A DNA stretch of 64,000 nt from Tsukamurella sp. PLM1 (GTDB lineage Bacteria > Actinomycetota > Actinomycetes > Mycobacteriales > Mycobacteriaceae). This document shows, in pieces, positions 17,883 through 28,242 of the stretch. The stretch is taken from contig NZ_AP025688.1 of NCBI RefSeq assembly GCF_023168325.1, positions 1,550,001 through 1,614,000 of the forward strand, given 5' to 3'. Below the pieces are notes generated by a model. The model did no database searches. It saw only the letters and a program-made list of their open reading frames with translations, and had not been told where the DNA came from. The translations under genes and the position numbers were made by a program. Within the stretch, counting starts at the first letter, position 1; each line of letters opens with the position of its first letter.

Positions 17883-18689
17883 ATGCAGCCGCCCGTACCT
17901 GAGAACCGCCCATCCGGCTACATCCCCGGCCCGGAGGCCGACTATCTCCCGCCCACCCCGGGCCTGCCGCCGCAGGTGAACCTGCCCGGCACCGTCGAAC
18001 CGCCGCGGCGGCCGGGGCGCATCCGGGAGCAGGACGAGAACACCACCGCCCGCCCCGAGTCCGTGGCCGAGGCGCGGGCCCGGCAGCGGGCACAGCGCCA
18101 GCGGGCCGAGGATCAGGCGCGCGAGGCTCAGGAGGCCGCGGAGGCAGCGCGGAAGAAGTCCCGCAGGCGCAAGCAGATGATCGGCGCCGGTGTCGGCGTG
18201 GGCGTCGTGGGGGCGATCGCCCTGCTGTACGTCGCGATCCCGGACAACGACGGTGCGCGCAACGTCAACACCCAGACCGCGTACTGCACGGCGAACGGCG
18301 AGGTGGTGGCCGATAGCTACTGCTCGAGCGGCACGTACAATCCCGTCACCGGCTTCATTCTGCTCAACGGCATGAGCTACCGCTACAACTACGGCGGTAC
18401 CTATAGCAACGGCCGGCTCACCGGCGGTACCTACGACCGGCCGACCAACACGGCGTTCCGCACGCGGTCGGGTACGGCGGTGGACCCGGCGAAGACCACG
18501 TCGTTCGGGTCGAGCGGGCAGACCAACGCCGGCAGCAAACCCGCTCCGCCCGCGGCGAATTCGGGCAGCTCGACGAAGGGCGGCAGCAACGCGGGGAGCA
18601 GCAGCGGCCGCAGCAAGAACATCGACCGCGGCGGCCTCGGCGCGTCCAACAAGGGCAGCTCCGGCGGCTCGAAGTCGAGCGGCTCGTAG
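17883..18689 (+). CDS. Single-pass membrane protein of an ATP-grasp/DUF350 cluster (DUF1190-like role)
   Basis: A 268-residue protein with a proline-rich N-terminus, a charged Arg/Gln/Glu coiled segment (~55-95), one transmembrane helix (IGAGVGVGVVGAIALLYVAI, ~100-120), and an extracytoplasmic tail. The tail has two Cys (AYCTANGEVV, DSYCSSGTY) and a Gly/Ser/Asn-rich end. I cannot assign a family securely. Its place before a glutathionylspermidine-synthase-like ATP-grasp gene and a DUF350 gene resembles the E. coli ygiB-ygiC and yjfLMC clusters, where the equivalent is a DUF1190 protein. Confidence 0.65.
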   Translation: MQPPVPENRPSGYIPGPEADYLPPTPGLPPQVNLPGTVEPPRRPGRIREQDENTTARPESVAEARARQRAQRQRAEDQAREAQEAAEAARKKSRRRKQMIGAGVGVGVVGAIALLYVAIPDNDGARNVNTQTAYCTANGEVVADSYCSSGTYNPVTGFILLNGMSYRYNYGGTYSNGRLTGGTYDRPTNTAFRTRSGTAVDPAKTTSFGSSGQTNAGSKPAPPAANSGSSTKGGSNAGSSSGRSKNIDRGGLGASNKGSSGGSKSSGS

Positions 18690-19895
18690 ATGCGGCGCAT
18701 GCGGGGAACGCCCCGCGAGGGATGGCAGCGCACCGTCGAATCGCAGGGTCTGGTGTTCGGCACCCCCGCCCGCGACGGCGCAGGCGGCAGCCGGAACTAC
18801 TGGGACGAGTCGGTGTTCTACGAGTTCGACATGGACGAGGTGCTCGCCCTCGAGGCCCAGGTCGAGGTGTTGCACTCGATGTGCCTCAAGGCCGTTGAGA
18901 ACGTCATCCTCACCGAGCGGTACGCCGACTTCGGCATCCCCGAGTGGGCATGGGGCCCGATCGAGGAGTCGTGGAAGCGGCAGGACCCGCACGTGTACGG
19001 CCGGTTCGACCTGCGCTACGACGGCCGACGGCCCGCGAAACTGCTGGAGTACAACGCCGATACGCCCACCTCGCTGCTGGAAGCTGCTGTGGTGCAGTGG
19101 TACTGGTTCCAGGACACCGTGCCGGACAAACGCTCCTGGGACGAGGGCGGCTACGACCAGTGGAACTCGCTGCACGAGGCGCTGGTCGCGCGCTGGGGCG
19201 AGGTCCGCAACGTGATCCCGCCGTCGGAGCTGCACTTCACCTGGTCCGGCGCGGACGCGACGGGCGAGGACCACGTGACCACCGGCTACCTGCAGGAGAC
19301 GGCCGCCGAGGCCGGGTTCGACACCGTCGGCCTGCCGATCGAGGACATCGGCTGGGATCACGACCTCAAGACCTTCGTCGATCTCGAAGACGCCCCGATC
19401 CATTCGGTGTTCAAGCTCTATCCGTGGGAGTGGATCCTCGAGGACGACTTCGGTAAGCGGGTCGTCGAATCGATCCCCGCCACCACGTGGATCGAGCCGC
19501 TGTGGAAGGCGATCCTCTCCAACAAGGCGATCCTCGCGGTGCTCTGGGAGATGTACCCCGACCACCCGAACCTGTTGCCCGCCTTCATCGACAGCCCCGG
19601 ATTCCTCACCGAGTACGTGAAGAAGCCCAAGCTCGGCAGGGAGGGCGCGAACCTCACGATCGTGGACTCGGGCCGCGAGACCGCGACGGGCGGCGTCTAC
19701 GGTGCCGAGGGCTACGTGTACCAGATGTTCGACCCCCTGCCCGAATTCGACGGCTACCGTCCCGTGATCGGCGCCTGGGTCGTCGGCGACGAGTCCGCCG
19801 GGATCGGCATCCGCGAGACCTCCGGACTCATCACCGACGACGGTGCCGCGTTCATCCCGCACCGCATCACCCCGAAAGGCACGACCGCATCATGA
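18690..19895 (+). CDS. Glutathionylspermidine synthase-like ATP-grasp protein (YgiC/YjfC family)
   Basis: A 401-residue ATP-grasp ligase of the glutathionylspermidine synthase C-terminal family. It begins MRRMRGTPREGWQRTVESQG. Conserved segments include GRFDLRYDG, KLLEYNADTPTSLLEAAVVQW, FKLYPWEW, KAILSNKAILAVLW, KKPKLGREGANL and PVIGAWVVGD. YgiC-type proteins lack the amidase half and their amino-acid substrate is unknown, so glutathionylspermidine synthesis should not be assumed. The ATG follows the preceding stop directly (TAGATG), and the end overlaps the DUF350 start by ATGA, so the three genes form one operon. Confidence 0.88.
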   Translation: MRRMRGTPREGWQRTVESQGLVFGTPARDGAGGSRNYWDESVFYEFDMDEVLALEAQVEVLHSMCLKAVENVILTERYADFGIPEWAWGPIEESWKRQDPHVYGRFDLRYDGRRPAKLLEYNADTPTSLLEAAVVQWYWFQDTVPDKRSWDEGGYDQWNSLHEALVARWGEVRNVIPPSELHFTWSGADATGEDHVTTGYLQETAAEAGFDTVGLPIEDIGWDHDLKTFVDLEDAPIHSVFKLYPWEWILEDDFGKRVVESIPATTWIEPLWKAILSNKAILAVLWEMYPDHPNLLPAFIDSPGFLTEYVKKPKLGREGANLTIVDSGRETATGGVYGAEGYVYQMFDPLPEFDGYRPVIGAWVVGDESAGIGIRETSGLITDDGAAFIPHRITPKGTTAS

Positions 19896-20350
19896 ACACG
19901 ACCCTCCTCGCCGCCGCCGACCTGGGCACCCTGGGCAAGGGCATCGGCGCGATCTGCCTCTACGCCCTGGTGGGCCTCGTACTGATGGTGGCCGGTTTCT
20001 ACGCCGTCGACCTCTCGACGCCCGGCAAGCTGCGCGACCTGGTGAAGGCCGGCAAGCCGAACGCCACCTACATCACCGGCGCGGGCATGCTTTCGATGGC
20101 GTTCATCATCGTGGTCGCGATCTACGCGAACTACACCGGCGGCGGCGACCTGTGGGCGGGCATCGTCTACTCCCTGGTGTACGGCGTGGTCGGCATCGTC
20201 GCGCAGATCGTGTCCGTCCGCGTGTTGGACCTGGTCACGGGCGTGGACATGGACGAGCTCATGTACTCCGAGGTGTTCCTGCCGCAGGCCCGCGTGATCG
20301 CGGCGTCGCACGTGGCGCTCGGCCTGATCGTGGCCATGGCGGTGCTCTGA
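19892..20350 (+). CDS. DUF350 membrane protein
   Basis: A 152-residue four-helix membrane protein of the DUF350 (YjfL/UPF0719) family: an N-terminal helix, then LRDLVKAGKPNATYITGAGM in the loop, and three more helices ending LGLIVAMAVL. DUF350 genes are found with ATP-grasp YgiC/YjfC genes in many bacteria and are proposed to act in a shared membrane-linked process. The molecular role is not known. The start overlaps the stop of the ATP-grasp gene. Confidence 0.85.
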   Translation: MNTTLLAAADLGTLGKGIGAICLYALVGLVLMVAGFYAVDLSTPGKLRDLVKAGKPNATYITGAGMLSMAFIIVVAIYANYTGGGDLWAGIVYSLVYGVVGIVAQIVSVRVLDLVTGVDMDELMYSEVFLPQARVIAASHVALGLIVAMAVL

Positions 20351-20360
20351 CGGTCGCGTC

Positions 20361-21380
20361 GTGAAGCAGCACCGAGTCACCCTCGCTGACGTCGCCCGGG
20401 AGGCGGGCGTCTCGGTGACGACGGTGTCGTTCGTGCTCTCCGGGCGGGAGGGCATGCGGATCACCGAGTCCACCGCCGACCGGGTGCGCGCCGCGAGCGA
20501 GCGGCTCGGGTATCGGCCCGACCTGGCGGCCCGGAGCCTCCGGGCGCAGTCGACGATGACCCTCGGACTCGTTTCCGACACGATCGGGTCCGAGCCCTAC
20601 GCCGGGTACATGGTGCGCGGCGCGATCGAAGAGGCGTCCGCGACGTCACGGATGGTCATCCTTGCGGAGACCGAAGACTACTCGTCCGACGGCGCGGATC
20701 TCGTGGAGGCGATGCTCGACCGGCGGGTGGACGGTCTGATGTACGGAGCCATGTACACCCGCGAGGTCGTGCCGCCCGCGCGACTCTCCACCGTCCCGCA
20801 CGTCTTCCTCAATTGCCTGCCCGACAAGCTGACGGGACCGGCGGTGATCCCCGACGAGATGACCGCGGGGCGGACCGCCGCCGGCGCACTCCTGCGCGCC
20901 GGTCACCGCGACGGGATCCACCACGTCGGCGGCCGGCAGATATCCGCACTGCATCCCGACGGGATCTACGCGGGTCACCAGCGTCTGCGGGGGATCGAGG
21001 AGGAACTCGCGGCCGCTGGGATCGAACTCGCGAGCACAGTCGAGTGCGAGTGGATCCCGGAGGAGGGCCGCCGGGTGGTGGCCGCGCTGTTGAAGTCGAC
21101 GATGCCGTCGGCCCTGATCTGCGCGAACGACCGTACGGCCTTCGGAGCGTACCAGGCGCTTTCTGACGCCGGACTGTCTGTGCCGCACGATGTTTCGGTC
21201 GTCTCCTTCGACGATTCCCAGCTCGCCGGTTGGATGCGGCCGGGCCTCACATCGGTCGCCCTGCCCCACCGTGAGATGGGTGCGCGCGCGGTCGACCTGC
21301 TCGTCGCCGGAGATCTGGTCCCCGTCGTCCACGAGGTGCCGATGGCGCTCGTGGAGCGGGGTTCGATCGCGCTCCGCTGA
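20361..21380 (+). CDS. LacI-family transcriptional regulator
   Basis: A 339-residue LacI/GalR repressor. The N-terminal helix-turn-helix is VTLADVAREAGVSVTTVSFVLSG, with the hinge-helix region RPDLAARSLR, followed by a periplasmic-binding-protein-like sugar-sensing domain ending with VVSFDDSQLAGWMRPGLTSV. It starts with GTG 20361. It lies immediately upstream of a sugar permease and a GH32 hydrolase on the same strand. A tandem operator-like site occurs between them, so it probably represses that locus until sucrose or a related fructoside is present. Confidence 0.88.
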   Translation: MKQHRVTLADVAREAGVSVTTVSFVLSGREGMRITESTADRVRAASERLGYRPDLAARSLRAQSTMTLGLVSDTIGSEPYAGYMVRGAIEEASATSRMVILAETEDYSSDGADLVEAMLDRRVDGLMYGAMYTREVVPPARLSTVPHVFLNCLPDKLTGPAVIPDEMTAGRTAAGALLRAGHRDGIHHVGGRQISALHPDGIYAGHQRLRGIEEELAAAGIELASTVECEWIPEEGRRVVAALLKSTMPSALICANDRTAFGAYQALSDAGLSVPHDVSVVSFDDSQLAGWMRPGLTSVALPHREMGARAVDLLVAGDLVPVVHEVPMALVERGSIALR

Positions 21381-21437
21381 GCCGACGTCGCGGTCCGCGG
21401 GAGTGAGAAGTGAGAAGGGCGCTGGGGCGATCCGGCT

Positions 21438-21465
21438 GTTAAAACGATTCACTAAATCGTTTAAC
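21438..21465. promoter_or_regulatory. Candidate LacI-type operator upstream of the sugar permease
   Basis: An A+T-rich island in otherwise GC-rich DNA with the interrupted palindrome GTTAAAACGATT and AAATCGTTTAAC. Each half centres on a CG dinucleotide flanked by A and T tracts, as in LacI-family operators. It lies about 58 nt after the repressor gene and about 90 nt before the permease start. Confidence 0.6.
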
Positions 21466-21555
21466 CTCTTGTCAGCGTGCGTTCATCGTTGTAGTCTTCG
21501 TCACATTCAGGCGACGGCGGTCGGCTGTATCACAGCGAGAGTTTGGAACACCCGC

Positions 21556-22857
21556 ATGGCATCGTTCACTCAGGCCTTGAAGAACAGGGCCTACCTACAT
21601 TCTTCGGTCACCTTCCTGCTGTTCTTCGGCTCGTGGGGCATCTGGTGGTCGTTCTTCTCCCCGTGGCTCCTCAAGAGCCCGGAGGAGGGCGGCCTCGGCC
21701 TCACCGGCGCGGAGCAGGGCACGGTGTACTCCACCAACTCGATCGCCGCACTGATCGTGATGTTCGTGTACGGCACGGTGCAGGACAAGCTCGGGCTCAA
21801 GCGGCACCTGGTGATCCTGGCCTCGGTGGCGATGGCGGCCGTCGGCCCGTTCTTCATCTTCGTCTACGAGCCGCTGCTCAAGAGCTCGTTCATGCTCGGC
21901 GTGATCGTGGGCGCGATCTACCTCTCCTTCGGCTTCCTTGCCGCCGCGGGCCTGCTCGAGGCCGTCAGCGAGCGCACCAGCCGACGGTTCGGCTTCGAGT
22001 ACGGTCAGGCCCGCATGTGGGGCTCCTTCGGCTACGCGATCGTCGCCCTGGTGGCCGGCTTCCTGTTCTCGATCGATCCGCACCTGAACTTCATGGTCGG
22101 CTCCGCCTTCGGCATCGCCTGCCTGCTGGTCCAGATCTTCTGGAAGGACGAGACTCCTGCCGAGGCCGCGACGCACGTCGAGCCGAGCACTCCGTCCCTG
22201 AGCGAGATGGCCGCGCTGCTGAAGATGGGCCGACTGTGGAAGATCATCCTGATCGTCTTCTGCACCTGGACCTTCTACACCGTCTACGACCAGCAGATGT
22301 TCCCCGACTTCTACACCCACCTCTTCAGCGACGTGAAACAGGGCGAGCAGGTGTACGGCGTTCTCAACTCGGTCCAGGTGTTCCTGGAGGCCGCCATGAT
22401 GGGCGTCGTCCCGATCCTCATGCGCAAGGTGGGTGTGCGGAACGTCCTGCTGCTCGGCTTCACCGTGATGACGCTGCGCATCCTGGGCACCGCGATCTTC
22501 AGCGACCCGATCATGGTCTCGATCGTCAAGATGTTCCACGCCCTTGAGGTGCCGCTGTGCATCCTCGGCGTCTTCCGCTACTTCACGCTGCACTTCAACT
22601 CGAAGCTGTCGGCCACGCTGTACATGGTGGGCTTCCAGATCGCCTCGCAGGTGGGCGTGGTCATCCTCTCGCCGCCGTTGGGCGCACTGCGCGACGCCAT
22701 GGGCTACCAGACCACGTTCTTCATCATCTCCGGCATCGTCGCGGTGGCCAGCACCGTCGGGTACCTCATCCTCAAGAAGGACGACGAAGAGGTCGACGGC
22801 GATCCCTTCTACCGAGACGGCCAGGAGCCGCTCGACACCGCCAAGGCCGACGCATGA
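21556..22857 (+). CDS. Oligosaccharide/sucrose permease (MFS, LacY-CscB/NupG type)
   Basis: A 433-residue major-facilitator protein with twelve hydrophobic segments. The start ATG 21556 gives MASFTQALKNRAYLHSSVTFLLFFGSWG, typical of the oligosaccharide:H+ symporter/nucleoside-permease clade. The EYGQARMWGSFGYA segment corresponds to the conserved region of CscB/LacY-type transporters that contains substrate-contact residues. Its stop overlaps the start of the GH32 gene (ATGA), so uptake and hydrolysis are coupled. Sucrose is the most likely substrate given the GH32 partner; other fructosides or inulin oligomers remain possible. Confidence 0.82.
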   Translation: MASFTQALKNRAYLHSSVTFLLFFGSWGIWWSFFSPWLLKSPEEGGLGLTGAEQGTVYSTNSIAALIVMFVYGTVQDKLGLKRHLVILASVAMAAVGPFFIFVYEPLLKSSFMLGVIVGAIYLSFGFLAAAGLLEAVSERTSRRFGFEYGQARMWGSFGYAIVALVAGFLFSIDPHLNFMVGSAFGIACLLVQIFWKDETPAEAATHVEPSTPSLSEMAALLKMGRLWKIILIVFCTWTFYTVYDQQMFPDFYTHLFSDVKQGEQVYGVLNSVQVFLEAAMMGVVPILMRKVGVRNVLLLGFTVMTLRILGTAIFSDPIMVSIVKMFHALEVPLCILGVFRYFTLHFNSKLSATLYMVGFQIASQVGVVILSPPLGALRDAMGYQTTFFIISGIVAVASTVGYLILKKDDEEVDGDPFYRDGQEPLDTAKADA

Positions 22858-24389
22858 CGAGCATCCACGGCACGGAAGCGAACGGAGAGACCATGAACGG
22901 CAGGGACTTGACCGGGGTGACCATGGAAGCGGAACTGGCACGCGCCGAGGCCGCGGTGGCAGCACTGGCCGCGGGACGCGGGGACCGGTGGTACCCGCTG
23001 ACGCACATCGCCGCGAACGCCGGCTGGATCAACGACCCGAACGGCCTGTGCTACTTCGGCGGCCGCTACCACGTGTACTTCCAGCACCATCCCTACAGCG
23101 CGCAGTGGGGCCCGATGCACTGGGGCCACGTGTCCAGCGCGGACCTGGTCACGTGGCGGCACGAGCCGATCGCGCTGGCGCCCAGCCTCGAGGAGGACCG
23201 CGACGGCGTCTTCTCCGGTTCGGCGATCGTCGACGGCGACGACCTGGTCGTCTTCTACACCGGCCACCGCTGGCGCAACGGAGTGAACGAGGACGAGGGC
23301 AACCTCCAGGTCCAGTGCGTCGCGCGGTCCACGGACGCGATCACCTTCGTCAAGGAGGGCGTGGTCGTCACCGGTCCGCCGGAGCTGCCGCACTTCCGGG
23401 ATCCGAAGGTCTGGCGCATGGGCGAGACCTGGTACATGGTCTTCGGCGTGTGCTCGGCCGACGAGCGCGGCGAGGTCTGGCTCTACACCTCCACCGACGG
23501 TGCCGCGTGGGAGTTCGACCGCGTCGTCTTCCGCGATCCGGACCCGAACGCCTTCATGCTCGAGTGCCCGGACATGTTCCCCCTCGGCGACAAGTGGGTC
23601 ATCGTGTACTGCCCGATGGGTCCCAAGCCGCAGGGCTACGGCCTCCGCAACGGGCACAACGCCGGCTACGTGGTGGGGGACTGGGCGCCGGGCGAGGACT
23701 TCGTCCAGCTCACCGACTACCGGCCCGCGGACTGGGGCGGCAACTACTATGCGCCGCAGAGCTTCACGGCACCGGACGGACGGCGCATCGCCTTCGGCTG
23801 GATGGGCGGCTTCGATCATCCGATCGTCTCGCAGCGCGACTCCTGGTGCGGCCAGCTCACCGTGGCGCGGGAGCTCACGCTCGCCGACGATCTCCGGGTG
23901 TGCGCGATGCCGGTGGCCGAGTTCGCTCAGCTACGCACGGCCACCGTCGACCTCGGGGAGGTGACGATCGGGCGCGACGAGGAGCTGACGCTCCTTCCCG
24001 ACCTCGACGCCGCAGACATCGAACTCACCGTCTCACTGGCCGACGGTGACGCGGAGCGCGTCGGTATGGTGCTGCGCACCGAGACCGGCAACGAGATCCT
24101 CATCGCCTACGACGATCTCGCGCAGCGGGTGCTGATCGACCGCCGGCGCGCCGGGTACGGCGAGCGCGGCTATCGGGCCGCGCCGTTCGACGGCGACGCC
24201 CTGCGGCTGCGCATCGTCGTGGACCGCGGATCCGTCGAGGTCTTCGTGGGCGACGGCGCGGAGTGCGTGAGCTCGCTCGTCTTTCTCGGCGAGGGTGTGC
24301 GCTCGGCGATCCTGTTCGCGGAATCGGGCACCGCGCGGTTCACGCAGGCCACTGCCCATCGTCTCGGGTCGATCTGGGAGGACGCGTAG
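22854..24389 (+). CDS. Glycoside hydrolase family 32 (sucrase / beta-fructosidase)
   Basis: A 511-residue GH32 enzyme that cleaves beta-fructofuranosidic bonds. The three catalytic motifs are present: WINDPNG (nucleophile Asp), FRDPKVW (transition-state stabiliser Asp) and ECPDMF (acid/base Glu). The five-bladed propeller is followed by a beta-sandwich domain from about residue 370 ([21 protein letters not shown]). No signal peptide is visible, so it acts on sugar taken in by the adjacent permease. Whether sucrose or sucrose 6-phosphate is hydrolysed cannot be decided; absence of a PTS gene here favours free sucrose. Confidence 0.92.
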   Translation: MTSIHGTEANGETMNGRDLTGVTMEAELARAEAAVAALAAGRGDRWYPLTHIAANAGWINDPNGLCYFGGRYHVYFQHHPYSAQWGPMHWGHVSSADLVTWRHEPIALAPSLEEDRDGVFSGSAIVDGDDLVVFYTGHRWRNGVNEDEGNLQVQCVARSTDAITFVKEGVVVTGPPELPHFRDPKVWRMGETWYMVFGVCSADERGEVWLYTSTDGAAWEFDRVVFRDPDPNAFMLECPDMFPLGDKWVIVYCPMGPKPQGYGLRNGHNAGYVVGDWAPGEDFVQLTDYRPADWGGNYYAPQSFTAPDGRRIAFGWMGGFDHPIVSQRDSWCGQLTVARELTLADDLRVCAMPVAEFAQLRTATVDLGEVTIGRDEELTLLPDLDAADIELTVSLADGDAERVGMVLRTETGNEILIAYDDLAQRVLIDRRRAGYGERGYRAAPFDGDALRLRIVVDRGSVEVFVGDGAECVSSLVFLGEGVRSAILFAESGTARFTQATAHRLGSIWEDA

Positions 24390-24438
24390 CCGCGTCGGGC
24401 GGACGAGGTGCCCGGAACAGCGGGTAGTCTCGTTGATC

Positions 24439-27400
24439 GTGTATCTCAAGTCTCTGACGCTGAAGGGCTTCAAGTCCTTCGCTTCGGCGACGACTCTTCG
24501 GCTCGAACCGGGCATCACCTGCGTCGTCGGGCCGAACGGCTCGGGTAAGTCGAACATCCTCGACGCGCTGCGCTGGGTGATGGGCGAGCAGGGCGCCAAG
24601 GGGCTGCGGGGCGGCAAGATGGAGGACGTCATCTTCGCCGGAACCTCCGGCCGTGCGCCCCTGGGGCGCGCCGAGGTGACCCTCACCATCGACAACTCCG
24701 ACGGTGCGCTGCCCATCGACTACTCCGAGGTCTCCATCACGCGCCGCATGTTCCGCGACGGCGCCGGGGAGTACGAGATCAACGGAACCAAGGCGCGTCT
24801 GATGGACGTGCAGGAGCTGCTGTCGGACTCGGGCATCGGCCGCGAGATGCACGTGATCGTGGGGCAGGGGCAGCTCGCGGCGATCCTCGAGTCCAAGCCC
24901 GAGGAGCGTCGCGCCTTCATCGAGGAGGCGGCGGGGGTCTTGAAGCACCGCCGCCGCAAGGAGAAGGCGGTCCGCAAGCTCGATTCGATGCAGGCCAACC
25001 TGGCGCGCCTGACCGACCTCACGACGGAGCTGCGGCGCCAGCTCAAGCCGCTCGGCCGGCAGGCCGAGGTGGCGCGGCGCGCGCAGACCATCCAGGCGGA
25101 CCTGCGCGACGCCCGCCTGCGCCTGGCCGCCGACGATCTGGTGCGCCGGCGCGCCGAGCTCGCCGACCAGAGCGGCAACGAGGCGGCCGTGCGGGCCGAG
25201 CAGAACCTGGTCGCGGAGCAGTTGGACGAGGCGAACGCGCTGGTCGCGTCGCACTCGGAGGCGGTCGCCGAGCTGGATCCCGCGGTCAAGGCCGCGGGCG
25301 AGGGCTGGTTCTCGCTCTCGGCGCTCGCCGAGCGCGTCTCGTCGACGGAGCGCATCGCCTCCGAGCGCGCCCGCCTGCTGTCCGAGCCCGTGCAGCACGC
25401 CCCCGGCCGCGACCCCGACGAGCTCGAGGCCGAGGCCGAGCGCGTCGCCGAGGAGGAGGCCGAGCTCATGGAGGCCCTCGAGGAGGCCGCCATGATCCTC
25501 GAGGAGGCCACGGAGGAGCTCGCCTCGCGCGAGGAGACCGCCCGGGACGCGGAGAAGGCGCACATGGCCGCGGTCGCGGCGATCGCGGACCGTCGGGAAG
25601 GGCTGGCGCGACTGGCCGGCCAGGTGGAGACGTTGCGGACCCGGGCCGAGTCCGTCGAGGCGGAGTCGGGACGGCTGACGGCCGCCATCGCCGAGGCCGT
25701 GGAGCGGGCCGAGGCGGCCGAGGCCGAGTTCGAGCAGGTCCAGGGGCGGATCGCCGAGCTGGATGCCTCCGAGGCCTCGCTCGACGAGCACCACGAGCGC
25801 AGTTCCGCGGCGCTCCACGCCGCCCAGGCCCGCGTGGAGGAGTTGCGGGCGTCGGAGCGGGAGGCGGAGCAGAAGGTCGCCTCGCTGGTCGCGCGCATCG
25901 AGGCGCTGACGATGAACCTCGACCGCGGCGATGGCGCCGCCTGGGTCGTCGAGCACGTGGACGGCGTGACGGCGGGCGTGGCGTCGCGGCTCGCGATCCG
26001 GGCCGGGTACGAGAAGGCCGTGGCGGCCGCGTTGGGTCCGGTGGCGGAGGCTGTCGCGGCGGGCTCTCGGAATCTGGCCGTTTCGGCCATCTCCACCCTG
26101 CGCGACGCGGACGGGGGACGGGCGGCGATCGTCGTCGAGGGCGTCGCGCCCGGCGCGGTGCCCACCGGCTCCCTGCCCGACGGTGCCGTCTGGGCCGTCG
26201 AGTGCGTGGAGGCACCGTCGGAGTTGGCGGGCGCGGTGACGGCGGCGCTGGCCGGGCACGTGCTCGTGCGGTCCGTCGTGGACGCGGTGGCCGTGGTCGC
26301 CGAGCGGCCCGAGCTGCGGGCCGTCACGTCCGACGGTGACGTGATCTCGCACGGGGTGCTGACCGGCGGGTCGGCGGCGCGGCAGTCGACGCTGGAGGTG
26401 CAGAAGGCGATCGACGCCGCGGAGGCGACGCTGGGGGAGACCCGGCGGTCGGTGGAGTCGTTGTCGGCGGCGCTGGCCGGGGCGAACGAGGATCTGGCCG
26501 CGCGGCGCGAGGTGACGGAGTCGGCGCTGGCGGCGCTGCACGAGTCGGACGCGCAGCTCGGCGCGATCTACGAGCAGTTGGCCCGATTGGGGCAGGCGGC
26601 GCGGAGCGCGCGGGACGAGGCCGAGCGGCTGGTCGCGCAGCGGGAGCGGATCGAGGCGTCGCGGGACGAGACGCGGGCCGCGCTGGTGGAGCACGAGGAG
26701 CGGCTGCGGCTCGCCGAGGAGTTGCCGGACGAGTCCGCGGCCGTGGGTACGGACGAACGGGACGCCGCGGCTGCCGCTTTGGCCGCGGCGCGGTCGGTGG
26801 AGATGGAGGCCCGGCTTGCGCGGCGCACCGCCGAGGAGCGTGCGGCCGGCGTGCGGGGTAAGGCCGAGGGTCTTCGACGGGCCGCCGCAGCCGAGCGGGC
26901 CGCGCGGGAGCGGGCGGAGGCGGCGGCCGCTGCGCGGCTGGCCGCCGCTGCGGTGGCTTCGTCGGTGGCGGAGGGCGCGGCGCTGGTGACGCCGCGGCTG
27001 GGGCGTGCGGTCTCGAGGGCCGCCGCGCATCGTGATGCGCTGGAGGCCTCGCGGGCGCAGCGCGCCGGCGCGCTGGATGTCGCGCGGCAGGAGGCGACGT
27101 CGCTGAGCGCGCGGTTGGCGCAGCTGACGGATGCCGTGCATCGCGACGAGGTGGCGCGGGCGCAGGCGGCGCTGCGGATCGAGCAGCTCGAGGAGCAGGT
27201 GCTCGAGTCGTTCGGCATGGCCCCCGACGATCTGGTGGCCGAGTACGGGCCGGACGTGCCGTTGCCGCCGTCGTCGCTGGAGCTCGAGGAGTACGAGGCG
27301 GCGCGGGAGCGCGGCGAGACCGTGGTGCGGCCCGTGGGGCTGCCGTTCGAGCGGGCGGCGCAGGAGCGCCGGCTGAAGCTGGCGGAGAAGGATCTCGCGA

Positions 27401-28022
27401 CCCTGGGGCGGGTGAACCCGCTGGCGCTCGAGGAGTTCGCGGCGCTGGAGGAGCGCTACAACTTCCTCTCCACGCAGCTCGAAGACGTGAAATCCGCGCG
27501 GGAGGATCTGCTGAGCGTGGTCGAGGAGGTGGACGCCAAGATCCTGCAGGTGTTCACCGAGGCCTGGGTGGATGTGGAGCGCGAGTTCGTGGAGGTGTTC
27601 AAGACCCTGTTCCCCGGAGGAGAGGGCCGCCTGATCCTGACGGAGCCCTCGGACATGCTGACCACCGGCATCGATGTGGAGGCCCGGCCGCCGGGGAAAA
27701 GGTGAAGCGGCTCTCGCTGCTGTCCGGTGGTGAGAAGTCGTTGACCGCCGTTGCGATGCTGGTCGCCATCTTCCGGGCCCGGCCTTCGCCCTTCTATGTG
27801 ATGGACGAGGTCGAGGCCGCTCTGGACGACACCAACCTGCGGCGATTGATCTCGTTGTTCGAGCAGCTGCGGGATAAGAGTCAGCTCATCGTGATCACGC
27901 ACCAGAAGCCCACGATGGAAGTCGCCGACGCGCTGTACGGCGTGTCGATGCGCGGAGATGGAATCACCCAAGTGATCTCCCAGCGGATCCGTGGCCAGGA
28001 ACTGGGCGCCCTGCCGGTGTAG
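24439..28022 (+). CDS. smc: Chromosome segregation/condensin protein SMC, one frameshift
   Basis: SMC is the condensin ATPase that organises and helps segregate the chromosome. The GTG start gives [15 protein letters not shown], followed by the Walker A region [17 protein letters not shown]. Two very long Ala/Glu/Arg coiled coils flank a hinge around residues 500-640. The C-terminal head has the signature [15 protein letters not shown] and Walker [14 protein letters not shown]. The frame breaks near 27699 (CCGGGGAAAAGG then TGAAG), just before the signature motif. One added base gives 1194 residues, the usual actinobacterial length. The ftsY gene normally next to it is 25 kb away here because accessory DNA lies between. 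Confidence 0.94.
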
Positions 28023-28242
28023 CTGTGATCATCCTTGCGATAACGCTCGGTGATGGGTGCAGACACCCGCTCGGTGAGCAGTACGTCTATACGCGAACGA
28101 CACGCCGATCCGTCGCAGAACTTGTCAGTCGAGTCTGCGATGATAGGGCATCGACTGCCCGCACGCAGCGCCAACACGGCCACCAACAGGCCGTAAGCGG
28201 GAGTCGTCTGGACAACTACGAAGACGCGGACAGGATCAGCAA
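28023..28242. other. Intergenic, left edge of the defence island
   Basis: No convincing gene. A short hairpin GGGTG-CAGA-CACCC lies about 30 nt after the smc stop and could help end smc transcription, but no T-run follows. Base composition changes here from the GC-rich backbone to the A+T-richer island, so one island boundary probably lies within this spacer. I found no obvious direct repeat matching the right edge (38988-39161). Confidence 0.4.

Noticed and set aside
18690..19895. A bifunctional glutathionylspermidine synthetase/amidase
   Set aside because: Only the ATP-grasp half is present; the N-terminal CHAP-type amidase domain is missing, as in YgiC.
24340..27141. Very long open frames antisense to smc and other GC-rich genes
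   Set aside because: They mirror codon-position bias of the real genes, have low-complexity Arg/Gly/Pro-rich products and lack starts or motifs.
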